Positions 32,543-43,479 of a DNA stretch of 64,000 nucleotides are shown one piece after another. Below the pieces are notes generated by a model. It searched no databases, was not told where the DNA came from, and worked only from the letters and a program-made list of their open reading frames with translations. Source of the stretch: Anastrepha obliqua. Taxonomy: Eukaryota; Arthropoda; Insecta; Diptera; Tephritidae. The first letter of the stretch is position 1, and each line of letters opens with the position of its first letter. Location of the stretch: assembly GCF_027943255.1 (NCBI RefSeq), contig NC_072895.1, positions 40,770,001 to 40,834,000 of the forward strand, in the 5' to 3' direction. Both the position numbers and the translations under genes were made by a program.

Positions 32543-33288
32543 CAAGCTGGCCCGAAATGAATCAATAAATCTTGTTTTTGAATAAATTTTTACTAAATAA
32601 AAAAAAATTATTTTGAGTGATTGAAATCTTTACATGAGAAAAACAAAAGCGTAGTAAATACAAAGTGGCACAAAATTAATCATCCAATTTTCTTTTTGAG
32701 TAACTTTTTTACTAAAAAACAAATTTTTTGAGTGATGGAAATCTCTATATGTTGAGAAAAAACAAAAGCGTTGTATGTACAAAGTAGCGCAAAATCAATC
32801 ATCTAATTTTGTTTTTGATTAACTTTTTTTCTAAATAAAAAAAAATTATTTAGAGTGATGAACATCTTAATATATTGAGAAAAAAAGAAATGCATATTAA
32901 ATACAAGGGGGCGCAAAATTAATCATCCATTTTTGTTTTTGAGTAACTTTTTTACTAAATAACAAAGAAAATATTTGAGTGACGGAAATCTCTATATATT
33001 GAGGAAAAACAAAATCGTAGTAAATACAAGGCGGCGCAAAATCAATCATCTAATTTTAGTTTGGAATAACTTTTTTACTAAATAAAAAAATTTATTTTGA
33101 ATGATGGAAATCTTAATATATTGAGAAAAAACAAATGCGTACTAAATACAAGGTGGGGCAAAATTAATCATCCAATTTTTACGTGCTGCATTACTTGTCT
33201 GTTTCTATACTGCAGCTGCCTAGTTCACAAGTGTCAAATATGATTGACGTATGATGCCATTTGAAATAATTAATTTTGCGCCACCTTG
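32543..33288 (+). mobile_element. MITE with tandemly repeated terminal units, 746 bp
   Basis: Flanked by TA (32541-32542; 33289-33290). The left end is a tandem array: units begin at 32543, 32661, 32780, 32904, 33027 and 33149, each opening CAAGG/AT-type TGGCGCAAAATTAATCATCC-like sequence followed by a TTTTTACTAAATAAAAAA run and a TATTGAGAAAAAACAAA run, with spacing of 118-124 bp. The sixth unit runs into a unique right part (GTCAAATATGATTGACGTAT) and the inverted terminus TTAATTTTGCGCCACCTTG. No protein. The copy at 1910-2147 has only one unit. Confidence 0.88.
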
Positions 33289-33290
33289 TA

Positions 33291-36140
33291 TGGTATGTAT
33301 TCAAATATCACTTCTTTGTCTTGGTGTACTCAGATGCTTCTTTGAATGTATAATAACTTGAATACTGATCCTTGAGTCATGACGTATACCACTTCTTACT
33401 GTTCTTCAACTTGAATTCTTCTAGCGGTGAAATTGTTAACCTCAACCAGAGACTGGGTACCTCACAGAACAAAAGAAGTGATCTGGTTCTCATAGAGGGG
33501 TTTCGTCCTATGGCTGACAACGTTATACCTGTATTCATTGTCGCGAACCCACAACAACAGCCTCGGATAACTGAGGCGGAAATCAATGGTCTGCACAAGA
33601 CTGTAATGCTAATGATGATGAGATGATGATGAATATTTCATTGAAGCTAAATAATTCTAAAGAGTCAAGCATAAAAATCATATAAAAATTAAATACAAAT
33701 GGGTCACCCTAATGCACATCATAAATATTTATTTACTTATCATTTGCTGCATGGCACAGCTTTCGCAAAAGTTTCTCTCATCGACTACGGGAAATTACTA
33801 TTGAAAGCTTAGCCACCAATGTAATTTTCTGTTAACTAATACGGAAATTGAATTATGTAACAAAGTAAAAGAAAATCTTGAGCAAGTTTGCAAAGTAGCA
33901 TGGAGAATGTTAATGAAACCAGAGAATGTTCCATTATTACTTTTGTAAACTTATTTTCAGAGAATTTATTGACAACGAAAATAAAAACTGTTTCGTTAAC
34001 ACTCTTGCGCTAAGTTCACCGATTCCTGTTATTAACATTTGCTGTTGTAAAATTTACACCATTCTCTGCTATACCTTTTATTAACATAAGTGGGCCGATT
34101 TCCGCTGTAGGCATACTTGCTTGCGTATACGCGCTATGGGAATGTTAAGCATTTTGTTGGTTGACTATATTTCGGCGTAAGCAGCAGCACAGGTGAAGGA
34201 GCATTTAGAAGAACTTACATACTATTTGGCGGGTAATTGCATTGCTACGAGCAGAATGTTCCCTCAGTTGTTATCGTCCGGTTCGGCTGTTTGGTTTGCT
34301 CAGCGACAAGCAAAATTTCAGTAGTGTTACGTCCTGCTAATAGTAGTGAATGGAATTACTGTTATTTTCGGTGCACTAGTCGCGTGAACAACAAACTACA
34401 GCGAACAACTCACGTGGAAAAACAACAACTTAACTCTATTCAAATTTTACTGTTTATCTGTTTGACAATTTTTATTTACTTCGAATATGTGGACTTTTTG
34501 TTGTTGCAGTTCAATTTGTTCGGTGCTTCTTTTTTCTTACCGACGTGAATTGTTTGATTTTAGTCGTGATGAAAATTTTTCATGCCACTTGAAATGCCAC
34601 GGGATGCAATTTTCTAAGTGATTTGGAAGTGATTGGTTTAGCTGCTTGGCGTTGTGTCGATTGCTTCGGCCCTTACAAGTTGGATACGCGTCGGTTTTTT
34701 TTTGTTTAGCGAATTGTGATTGACGCCTAAGGCGGCAGGTATGCGGTGGCTCATTGACAAGAATGTCTCAAATACTTTCGATGTTTGACAACTTTTGTTT
34801 TTTGTGAGTAGTGAGAGTGCTTGCATGGATCGCCTTGGAGTTAGGCTTGCGGATTGTCAGAGCAAGAAGAATTCGCTTAGTGAAAACTTGTTATCGAAGT
34901 TATTTTGTGGTGTTTGGTAAAAATTGTCGAAAGTAATGGCTGAAGTGTGATTTATTAAAGCAATGACTGGCTAAAGTTATTTGCTTAACCCAAAGGTAAT
35001 TGTTTGAGATAACAAAAAAAAAAAAACTTATCTGTTTGTAAGTTTAAAGTTGTGCTAAGGAAAGTGTGGAGATATTATGTTGAATATTGTTGAAGTTTTT
35101 AACTCTGTGTTATGGAAGCCATATTTATCTTCCCCTTCGTGTCATGCAATTTCTATAGTTATTAAATTAATTTATATACGAACTACGTTTGATGATATGC
35201 AACATACCTGGAACTCAAAACAATAATAAATCACATAAAAAAATTTTGCACCATGGGCAGTCATTTTGTTGAAGCTTAAATTACAGTGTCTATTTTTAAT
35301 TTGGGACTTGTGGCACAAGTCTTGAATATCTTATAGTATTGATAAAAAAAGAAAGCAAATTAAGCTTTTTAGGCTTTTTACGCGTCAAAATTAATTGGCG
35401 GAAGCGGATAAAGAAAAAATATCAAAGCTCACAATTTATGTTAATAATTCAAAGAAATCGAAATTTTGAAGAATCACTTACACAGTGCTGCAGGAAAGAA
35501 TGAAGTGGAAATACAATACATACCCGGTTAGTGATGTTATTTTTCTTGCAACCCCTTCGATCAAAATAGCAGATGTGCCATACATCCCCAAAATTCTGAT
35601 TTCCAATTTGAAACCGGTGTTCACACCTTTGCGTACTTATAAACTTATAACTTCGTTTTCTTACCGATTTCATAAAGAAAAAACTTGGAGATTTCAAATG
35701 GTGTATATTTTATTAAGGCCCTCTCCTCATTTGAAATGGTGTTTTTTGGGTATTTCTTTAAAAGCGTGTAAAACGGAAATGAAAAAAAAAATTTTTATTT
35801 TTGTTTTGAGTATTTTATTTTTTGATCTATTCTAAAGAAATGAAAAAAATTTTTTGGTCATGCAAGGCTCGTTCAAAAAGTTGCCAGCCTTTAAAAAATG
35901 GTCTTCCACTCATAGGTATGTCGCTGGCGACACGGATTCCGGGTCTCACAAGTGTCTGAAATCAAAAAGACAAAAAGGTATGAATGTCGTCATCGTGTGG
36001 TCTGCGATCTTAAAAAAAAGAACTTTGAAAAAATGGTGGATGTTCAAGGATGGAAAACCGTTGTTTATCCTTTTTTGACTTTAAAGGTCCGAAAAAAATA
36101 CCAAACTTTTTTTTCCAATTTTACATCATTTAAATTTTAT
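33291..36140. other. Long stretch without confident features
   Basis: A plus-strand frame at 33372-33626 (VLIEGFRPMADNVIPVFIVANPQ) ends in a GATGATGATG run and might be a retroelement 3' end, but I cannot place it. The region 34000-35100 has mixed-strand frames of no known family. A frame at 35854-36120 (KKTKRYECRHRVVCDLKKKN) is also unassigned. Confidence 0.4.
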
Positions 36141-36142
36141 TT

Positions 36143-36440
36143 CGGCCGCCGTAGCCGAATAGGTTGGCGCATTACCACCATTCGAAATTCAGAGAGAACG
36201 TAGGTTCGAATCTCGGTGAAACACCAAAATGAAGAAAAACATTTTTCTAATAGTGGTCGCCACTCGGCAGAAAATGGCTACTCATAAAAAATATCTGTTG
36301 TTCGCAGTCGGCTTAAAACTGTAGGTACCTCCATTTGCGGAACAACATATCAAGACGCACACCACAAATAGGAGGAGGAGTTCGGCCAAACACCCAAAAA
36401 GGGAGTACGCGCCAATTACAATATATATACATATATATAT
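36143..36440 (+). mobile_element. SINE family A copy 6, full length
   Basis: Sense copy beginning CGGCCGCCGTAGCCGAATAG (A box), with B box AGGTTCGAATCTCGG 50 bases further on, ending GCGCCAATTACAATATATAT. Internal divergence shows age. Confidence 0.9.
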
Positions 36441-36529
36441 TTTTTTAATGAGTTAGTGCTTTGGAAATTACATCCCTAGCTGACTTCTAGTGAAAGCTTA
36501 GTGATATTCGACTTAAGTGAAGCGAAGTT

Positions 36530-37545
36530 ATTGCGTCTAAAGTGTGAGTATGTTTGTGTTATGGGTACAAAAATGAGTTTCGAACAAAAAACTAATATGA
36601 AACTTTGTTTTAAAATCGGTAAAACGTTTACCGAAAGATTTGAAGTGAGTAAGTCCATGGCGATGATTGTCTATCTCGTGCCAGAGTTCATGAGTGGTTT
36701 ACATGTTTCAGATATTGTTGGGAGGACTTAAATGACAAATCAGTAATCACCAAAAACTCCATCGAAATTGTTCGTAAATTTATCAAAAATGAACCGAAAT
36801 CATCGTTGAAATTCATGAAATCGGAGATTAAACTCATCTCCAAAACATCGATTTATCGCATTTTAATTGATCACTTGGGCTTACGAAAGGTCTGTGCACG
36901 TGTCATTACGCACAAGTTAACTGAGGACCAAAAAACGTGAATTCAACATTCCAAAGACCTCATTAAAGAGGCGAGAAAAGACGAGAACTTCCTTTACAAC
37001 AATGTAACTGGTGATGAAACGTGGTGTTTCCAGCATGAACCTGAAACTAAGCGTCAAAGTGTCGAATGGAAGACCCCAGATGAGCCAGCACGCAAAAAAT
37101 CGCGTTTGAAGAAGTAAAAAATCAAGTCGGTGCTCATTTGTTTTTACGATTGCAAGGGAATTGTCCACAAGGAGTTCGTGCCAACGGGCCAAACCGTCAA
37201 TGCAATTTTCTATCTTGACGCTTTGAAGCGTTTGTTGAATCGCATGCGTCGAATTCGCTCTCAATACCGCGAAGGAGGAAGCTGGCGCTTATTGCATGAC
37301 AATCCACCATCTCATCGATCCACTCTTGTGACTGATTTTTTGATTAGAAATCGCATTTTAACCATCAATCACTCACCGTATTTGCTTGATATGGCTCCCT
37401 GTAAATTCTACCTATACGGAAAATTGCATTTGGCCATGAAAGGAAAACGTTTTGGATCTGTAGAGGCCATCCAAAAGCTTATACCGACATCCTGAAGGAC
37501 ATTCCGGTCAATGACCTGAAACACTCTTTCGAAACAGCCTAATCA
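36530..37545 (+). pseudogene. mariner-type transposase pseudogene
   Basis: Plus-strand blocks in order are MSFEQKTNMKLCFKIGKTFT (N-terminus), ITKNSIEIVRKFIKNEPKSS, NVTGDETWCFQHEPETKRQS (first catalytic Asp), LICFYDCKGIVHKEFVPTGQ, WRLLHDNPPSHRS (second Asp) and YLLDMAPCKFYLYGKL (decayed YSPDLAPCDFYLF, Asp kept), then MKGKRFGSVEAIQK. At least four frame breaks or stops (near 36729, 36938, 37116 and 37490). Terminal repeats were not found, so the element ends are undefined. The Asp spacing is DD34D-like. It is a different subfamily from the element at 31250. Confidence 0.88.
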
Positions 37546-37671
37546 GAATTCAACGTTCCAGCTAATTTTTCTTAAATACGCTTTACGTTCAATTCCTGCT
37601 TATCGGTCTGTAACATCATAAATGGCAGTATTAACTGCTCCTCTATTTGGAAATTAATTAATTTCAATGTA

Positions 37672-37991
37672 CATATATATATATAATTGGCGCGTACACC
37701 CTTTTTTTGGTGTTTGGCCGAGCTCCTCCTCCTATTTGTGGTGTGCGTCTTGATGTTGCTCCACAAATGGAGGGACCTACAGTTTCAAGCCGCCTCCGTA
37801 CGGCAGATATTTTCTTTTTTATGAGGAGCTTTTTCATGGCAGAAATACACTCGGAGGTTTTGCCATTGCCTGTCGATGGGCGACCGCTATTAGAAAAATT
37901 AATTTTGGTGTTTCATCGAGATTCGAACCAACGTTCTCTCTGTAAATTCCGAATGGTAGTCACGCACCAACCCATTCGGCTACGGCGGCCG
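37672..37991 (-). mobile_element. SINE family A copy 7, full length
   Basis: Antisense copy from (TA)n-ATTGGCGCGTACACCC to CATTCGGCTACGGCGGCCG. A box, B box and GCGCCAATT tail are intact. Confidence 0.93.
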
Positions 37992-38559
37992 TCGTAATTC
38001 GCGTACTGCTTTTTTTGTTCGAAGCTAAAGTGAATTTAATTTAATCTCATGTTCTATCCATTCAGATTTTTATCTACAAAAAGTATATTTTTCACTACTT
38101 TATATTACATTTTTCAGGTATTTAAGTCATAGTCGAGGAATTTCCCCGTTGTAAATAGTCTGTAAAAGCTGGCGTTCATTGACTAAATAAATAAAAACAT
38201 TATTAAATCAATACTATTTCCAAACTTGCCAATAATTCAAGAAAAAATTCGAAAAGAAGTTCCCTATTTCACAAAAAAAAAAAAAGAAAACAAAGTGAGA
38301 AACATAAAAAAAACTCTTTTACAGAATTTCATATGTAGTGTCCATTTAGATTTACTGCGATATAATAAAATAGTTAAGAAAATCAAATATTCTTAATATC
38401 TATTCTACAGCCTCTAACGCTGTAATGAAAGGGTCTGAGACAGCACTTGAGTATCAAGGGTATATTGAAGTAAAGGGTGATCAGATTGGAGGTACTTTTT
38501 CCAAGATGGTACTTTTTCCAGATCACGCATGACTACTGCCAAACTAAATACATAATTTT

Positions 38560-38764
38560 TTCAGTATTCATTGACATTTCATCATCAAAAGACTTACTGC
38601 TCAACAACGTTTACAAACCATACACGAAAATCGTATTACGAAGATCGACGATAAACTTATGGTGTACAGCGATGAGGGCCATTTTTGGCTTAATGGCTAC
38701 GTCAATAAGAAAAACTGCCGTAATAAGAATCATTCAAGAACAGCCATTACATCCACTGAAAAAT
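38560..38764 (+). pseudogene. Transposase fragment of the VNKQN-type Tc1-mariner group
   Basis: Reads MVYSDEGHFWLNGYVNKKN followed by EQPLHPLK in a neighbouring frame, matching the first-Asp block and the PLHPLKVTVWC block of the proteins at 26919 and 28346. It ends abruptly where Tigger sequence starts. Confidence 0.75.
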
Positions 38765-38831
38765 GTCTGAAAAACATGGCATCCCAGCAAGCACGGTTTT
38801 CACATTTAAAAAAAATGAGGAAACAATAATA

Positions 38832-39291
38832 CAGTAGGTTCTGTTTTTATGCGGCTTTTTTTTATGCGGTTTTGAAATAGTGCGGTTTTTTTTTTTTAAT
38901 TACAAAATGCATGTTGACCTATCGGGAATTGTACATATAAACAAGATTCTAAACCAGCTAAGCAAAAACTCATCACAGATTACATCAGAAATGCTAACCC
39001 TACAAGTATGGAAGATATATAAAGATATAATTTTCAAAGATACAATATTTTGTTTATGCGATTTTATTTAATTATTTCAGATTCATGCGGTCTATGGAAC
39101 GTATCTATAGTAATAATATGGGACTAGTGCCCTTTTTTATGCGATTTTATTACATTATTTCAGATTTATGCGGTTTTAGCATTTGAAACGTATCTATAGT
39201 TTTACTATAGAAATACTAGCTTTTTTTATGCTGTTTTTTTTTATGCTGTTTCTTGCGGAACGTATCTACCGCATAAAAACAGAACCTACTG
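38832..39291. mobile_element. pogo-type MITE, 460 bp, TA target
   Basis: Flanked by TA (38830-38831; 39292-39293). Termini are CAGTAGGTTCTGTTTTTATG on the left and the exact inverse CATAAAAACAGAACCTACTG on the right. CAGT ends and TA targets are typical of the pogo/Tigger group. Internal sequence repeats TTTATGCG(G/A)TTTT motifs and has no transposase. It splits the Tigger N-terminal HTH region. Confidence 0.9.
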
Positions 39292-39723
39292 TACTGCTGT
39301 TCGAGTCTGGTGCTATTTCTGGGTATTGCAAAAGAATGAGGAAAGCAACGTTTAAAAGTGTAAACGAGGCTGCCCTCGAATGCCTTACAACAGCTAGAAA
39401 TCAAAACATGCCAATATCCGGGGCAATATTAAAGAGCAAATGGAGTTAACAATGCGAATTGGCGATAAAAACTTCAAGGCAGGTCGGCTTGACAAATGCA
39501 AGCAGAGGTACTAAGTACGCGTTGTAACTGTTGAATTATTTATTTAAAGCGAATACTTTGTTTTATTTGAGGCATTGCGTGAGTCATAAAAATGTGTGCG
39601 GTGCGATTAATGACGTTCCTGACGAGGACAGTGAGAAATGGAAAACTAAAATTTTAGCAAATTTACTAGAAAAGCACAATGAATGCGATATTTTTAGGCG
39701 GATGCAACAGATTTGCTCCTTAA

Positions 39724-40419
39724 GGGGGGACCCTCATTTAGACGGTCGAAAAATGCATCATTTTTGGGAATTTTTTTCTCAGGTAAAATAACTTCAAACG
39801 TTTTGTAATTCATAAAGTACTTTAATAAATGTCTTGACTGTCTACAAAAATTTTCGGAGAAGAAAAAAAACATTTTAAGTATGGAAATATACACCTCGTC
39901 CATGGCACCTCATTCTATCTGTGTACATTCTAGCGCTCTGAATTTTTTTCTGAAATAAAAAAACCAAATTTTTTTTAAAACTTTAGGATAATACCTTCGA
40001 TGTGACATTTTGATTTAAAAAAAAATGTCGAAATTGATATTTTTTACCCAGTTTTATGTTAAAAGTGATTTTTCATGCATAAAAATTGACTTTAAAATTA
40101 CAAAAAAATATGAAAATCTTTTTTTTTAAAAAAACACTTAATGTCACATTGAAAACAATTTAATTATCTTTAAAATGAGCTATTGTATTCTCAATTGTGT
40201 ACACAAAATCGAAAAATGATGTTTCGAGAAAAACTCGTTTAAAGTTTTGGATACAGGCGATCAGGCCACCCGTCGCGTCCTGTTAAAAATTTTGTCACTC
40301 CTTCAAAAATACAGATATCGACTTGAAATTTTGAAAGTATATTCTTAAATAGTTGTAGAATAGATTAAAATTATTTCCAAAAAATCGATTTTTTTGACCC
40401 GATAAATGAGGGTCCCCCC
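39724..40419. mobile_element. MITE with TTAA target duplication, 696 bp
   Basis: Flanked by TTAA on both sides (39720-39723; 40420-40423). Termini are GGGGGGACCCTCATTTA on the left and its inverse TAAATGAGGGTCCCCCC on the right. TTAA duplication is typical of piggyBac-type elements. AT-rich interior, no transposase. Removing it rejoins the Tigger reading across ICSL|NVYQTKH. Confidence 0.92.
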
Positions 40420-40854
40420 TTAAATGTTTATCAGACAAAACATTAGCTTTCAAAAACGGAAAATGTTACGATGGCAAAAATAGCCAACAGCGAGTTACAC
40501 TAATGGTGGCAGCAAATATGGATGGTTTAGAAAACCTTAAAATTATTTTGATTGGAAGTAACAAGCCTCGATGTTTTTGATAGCATTAAGAGGTTACTCG
40601 TTGATTATAAAGCTAATTCAAAAGCATGGAAGACCGGGCAACTTTTTAAAGTATGGTTTTTGAAACTGGATAAGTACTTTCGACATGAAAAACAAAAGGT
40701 GTTAATGCTCGCCGATAATTGTCCGGTACACCCACAAGGCGTAGTAAATAAATTAAAATCTATTGAGTTGGTGCTCTTTCCACCAAATATGACCTCCAAA
40801 TTGCAACCACTTAACCAAGGTGTCATTCAAAATCTGAGGTATCTAGGTTGATCT

Positions 40855-42240
40855 GGTTGATTCGCAGTCATGCATAGACCGATTCGGTCCATAGCAATAT
40901 CAGATGGAGTTCTTTCGTTATGCGTTTTGAAATAGTCCACCCGAAGGGTGCCTGCTTCTGTTGCGAATTTAAGGGGTTATATACAGTTAGAAGGCCGAAA
41001 AATAACGAATGTTCCAGAATTTTTTCTGAGAAAACTTTTAAATTTATTGACCTAAAAAATTTGTACACATATTATGATATTTTAACTGTAATTTAAGACT
41101 TAGTAAAGGAGCTACAGCTGATCTCCGAGAGATCCTCTCAAAAAAGATGTTTTACGGTGACCACTATATCTCTGAACTGGATTCTCTGAAATTAAAAAAC
41201 CAAACAGATTTCGTTAAAATAATATTAAAACTAGTAATTACTCGAAGGAATAAGCAAAATAAATTTTTTTGACAAAATGGCGGTTTCTCAAAAAACAAAA
41301 AAAAAATAGATTGTTGACCAAAATTTCGGCCTTAAGTAGACATTTCCTGCCCACTGTTGAGATGTCTTCCAATCTGTCAAGCTGTGGTGCCACAAATATC
41401 TTAAGCGTGCGTTGAATAACACAGGATATCCGCAAAGGAGATGACCTACAGTTTTCTTTTGAGCTCTGTTCCATACATTTTCTGCTTTCCTCGCTGCTCG
41501 AAATTTCTATCTTATAATCGTACGCAGCCATGTGACTATGCCCCATCGCCTCATCTGTCATAGTTCTACAATATCTTTGTTTGTGATAGTACGATTGGGA
41601 GCATCTTTGCATTTCTGCAAGTGTACAGACTCTATCATCTGTCATTTATTTTTTGATCATGTTGCTTCATCTAGTTCGCAGTATAATGTTCGTATTGACT
41701 TTGGTATCTCGTGAATACGATACGAGAACGGAGAGACCCCGTTTTTCGTTATATCGTCTACTATCTCGTTCCCTTCAATGCCCTTATGGCCTGAAACCAA
41801 ATATACATATATGTAGCTTATAATTCGCTGCCAATCTTACTACCGCCTCCCTGCTCTGAAGAACGATCTTCTATGTTAGACCAAACGTTGTAGTTGCTTG
41901 AATGGCTGCCTGACTTTCTATGTAAAAGTTAGCCTTGGAATTGAACCCAGTAGTAAAACAGGCTAGGTCTTCTGCCTTTCCAACTGCGACAACCTCAGCC
42001 GGAATACACTGCAGTAGTGTGTAAGCTTGCTCGACTTCCTTAGTTCTAACTCTGGAAAGTATATCCCAGCGCCTACCCCACGCGTCATTTTAGAATCGTC
42101 CGTATAAAAGTTGAGTGTATTGCGTTTGGAGCTAAAGCCCTTACGCCATCCTCCTTTTTCGATAGTGATTTTGAACCTTTCTTTTCCCTTTAAAAACTGG
42201 AGCTAGACTCCAAAACAAATTTGAATTTGAGCTCAATCGA
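40855..42240 (-). mobile_element. LINE relic with RNase H and C-terminus (R1/LOA type)
   Basis: Reading leftward on the minus strand: RNase H pieces (IPAEVVAVGKAEDLACF, YIESQAAIQATT for the SDSQAA motif, LVSGHKGIEGNEIVDD for WVPGH..I.GNE.AD) at about 42010-41740, then a C-terminal region at 41645-41340 ([36 protein letters not shown]), then 3' UTR at 41000-40855 matching 16480-16640. About 240 bases of unrelated sequence (41001-41240) sit between the C-terminus and the 3' UTR, probably an insertion. Frames are broken. Confidence 0.7.
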
Positions 42241-42270
42241 TTTAGTAGTTTTGGAATCTTTAGTATTATT

Positions 42271-42592
42271 CGGCCGCCTTAGCCGAATGGGTTGGTGTGT
42301 GACTACCATTCGCAATTAAGAGAAAACGTAGGTTCGAATCTCGGTGAAACACCAAAATTAAGGAAAAGTTTTTTTCTAATAGCTGTCGCCCCTCGGCAGG
42401 CAACGGCAAACCTCCGAGAGTATTTCTGCCATGAAAAAGCTCCTTATAAAAAATATCTGCCGTTCGGAATCGGCTTGAAACGGCAGGTCCCTCCATTTGT
42501 GGAACAACATCAATACGCACGCCGCAAATAGGAGGAGGAGCTCGGCCAAACACCCAAAACGGGTGTACGCACCAATTATATATATATATATA
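42271..42592 (+). mobile_element. SINE family A copy 8, full length
   Basis: Sense copy from CGGCCGCCTTAGCCGAATGG (A box) through GTAGGTTCGAATCTCGGTGA (B box) to GCACCAATTATATATATATA. Among the best preserved of the family. Confidence 0.93.
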
Positions 42593-42771
42593 GTATTTTT
42601 ATATAATCCCTATAGAAGACAGACAAGCAGATGTTTATATAAGAGGTGGATAAACAGAATTGGTACACAATATAATAAGTGTTAACTACGTACAAAAATG
42701 TTCTACATGCAAACAAATTTACACAGGGTCTGCTTAAGCTTTGCTCTACACTGTATGCTCGCACATACCTT

Positions 42772-43264
42772 CTACTCAAATATGAACGAGACGGTATCAA
42801 TAAAACGGTTCGCGGATGACATATGGCAAAAATAAATTTTTTGTTTTTTGGTAGGACTGTTATAGGCTTACATGACAAATTTCAGCGTGATATGTCACAT
42901 AGTTTGTTTTCTGTGTTACTGTAAACAAGTCAAGCTCGAGTGTGTTCTTCGAATTCTCTTTTATGACTTCAATTGTCTCAAAATGTTTTCCACGGAGCGG
43001 CAACTTGAGCTTGGGAAACAGGAAAAAGTCACATGGAGCCATATCAGGCGAATGCGGTGCTTATGGGATGATATTAACATTATTTTTGTTCAAATAATCG
43101 CGAACAAGACGTGATGTGTGAGCTGGTGCATTATCGTGATGCAAGAACCATGACTTGTTGTCCAACAATTTCCTTCCTAACAGTCCTACCAAAAAACAAA
43201 AAAATAATTTTTGCCATAAGTCCGTTTTATTGATACCGTCTCGTTCATATTTGAGTAGAAGGTA
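42772..43264 (-). mobile_element. Internally deleted mariner between long inverted repeats
   Basis: About 85 bases at 42772-42860 (CTACTCAAATATGAACGAGA, GTATCAATAAAACGG, TTTTTTGGTAGGACTGTTA) recur inverted at 43180-43264. Between them the minus strand keeps the C-terminal catalytic half of a mariner transposase: SWFLHHDNAPAHTSRLVRDY and MAPCDFFLFPKLKLPLRGKH. The N-terminal half is missing and the C-terminus runs straight into flank sequence. The element arose by deletion and inverted duplication. The outer boundaries are approximate. Confidence 0.7.
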
Positions 43265-43479
43265 CAACGCATTCATGTATTCACAATAACATCCTTCCTC
43301 TTCAATAGGCCCAAAGGCAACGTCCAAATCCAAGTACAAGTACGAGCACGAGTGTGCGCTGGGCACTACAAGAAGGTACTTGAAACCGTGTCGTTGTAGT
43401 ATGAATAAAAAATGAAGGAATGCCCTTAATATTACATTCACACTCGCGCCCTTGACGCTCACTCAACCACTCAGCCACC

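Larger units (their letters stand above)
38765..40850 (+). pseudogene. Tigger/pogo transposase pseudogene interrupted by two MITEs
   Basis: Segments in order: 38768-38829 reads KHGIPASTVFTFKKNEETI (N-terminal HTH). 39294-39450 reads GYCKRMRKATFKSVNEAALE and PISGAILKSKW (CENP-B-type HTH). 39580-39723 leads to ICSL. 40420-40560 reads LAFKNGKCYDGKNSQQRVTL and AANMDGLENLK. 40600-40850 reads LADNCPVHP (second catalytic Asp) and FPPNMTSKLQPLNQGVIQN, where the usual LQPLDQG has Asn in place of the third catalytic Asp. The gaps are exactly the MITEs at 38832-39291 and 39724-40419. Frameshifts and stops (for example near 39449 and 40440) confirm a dead gene. Family: pogo/Tigger DDE transposases. Confidence 0.88.
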
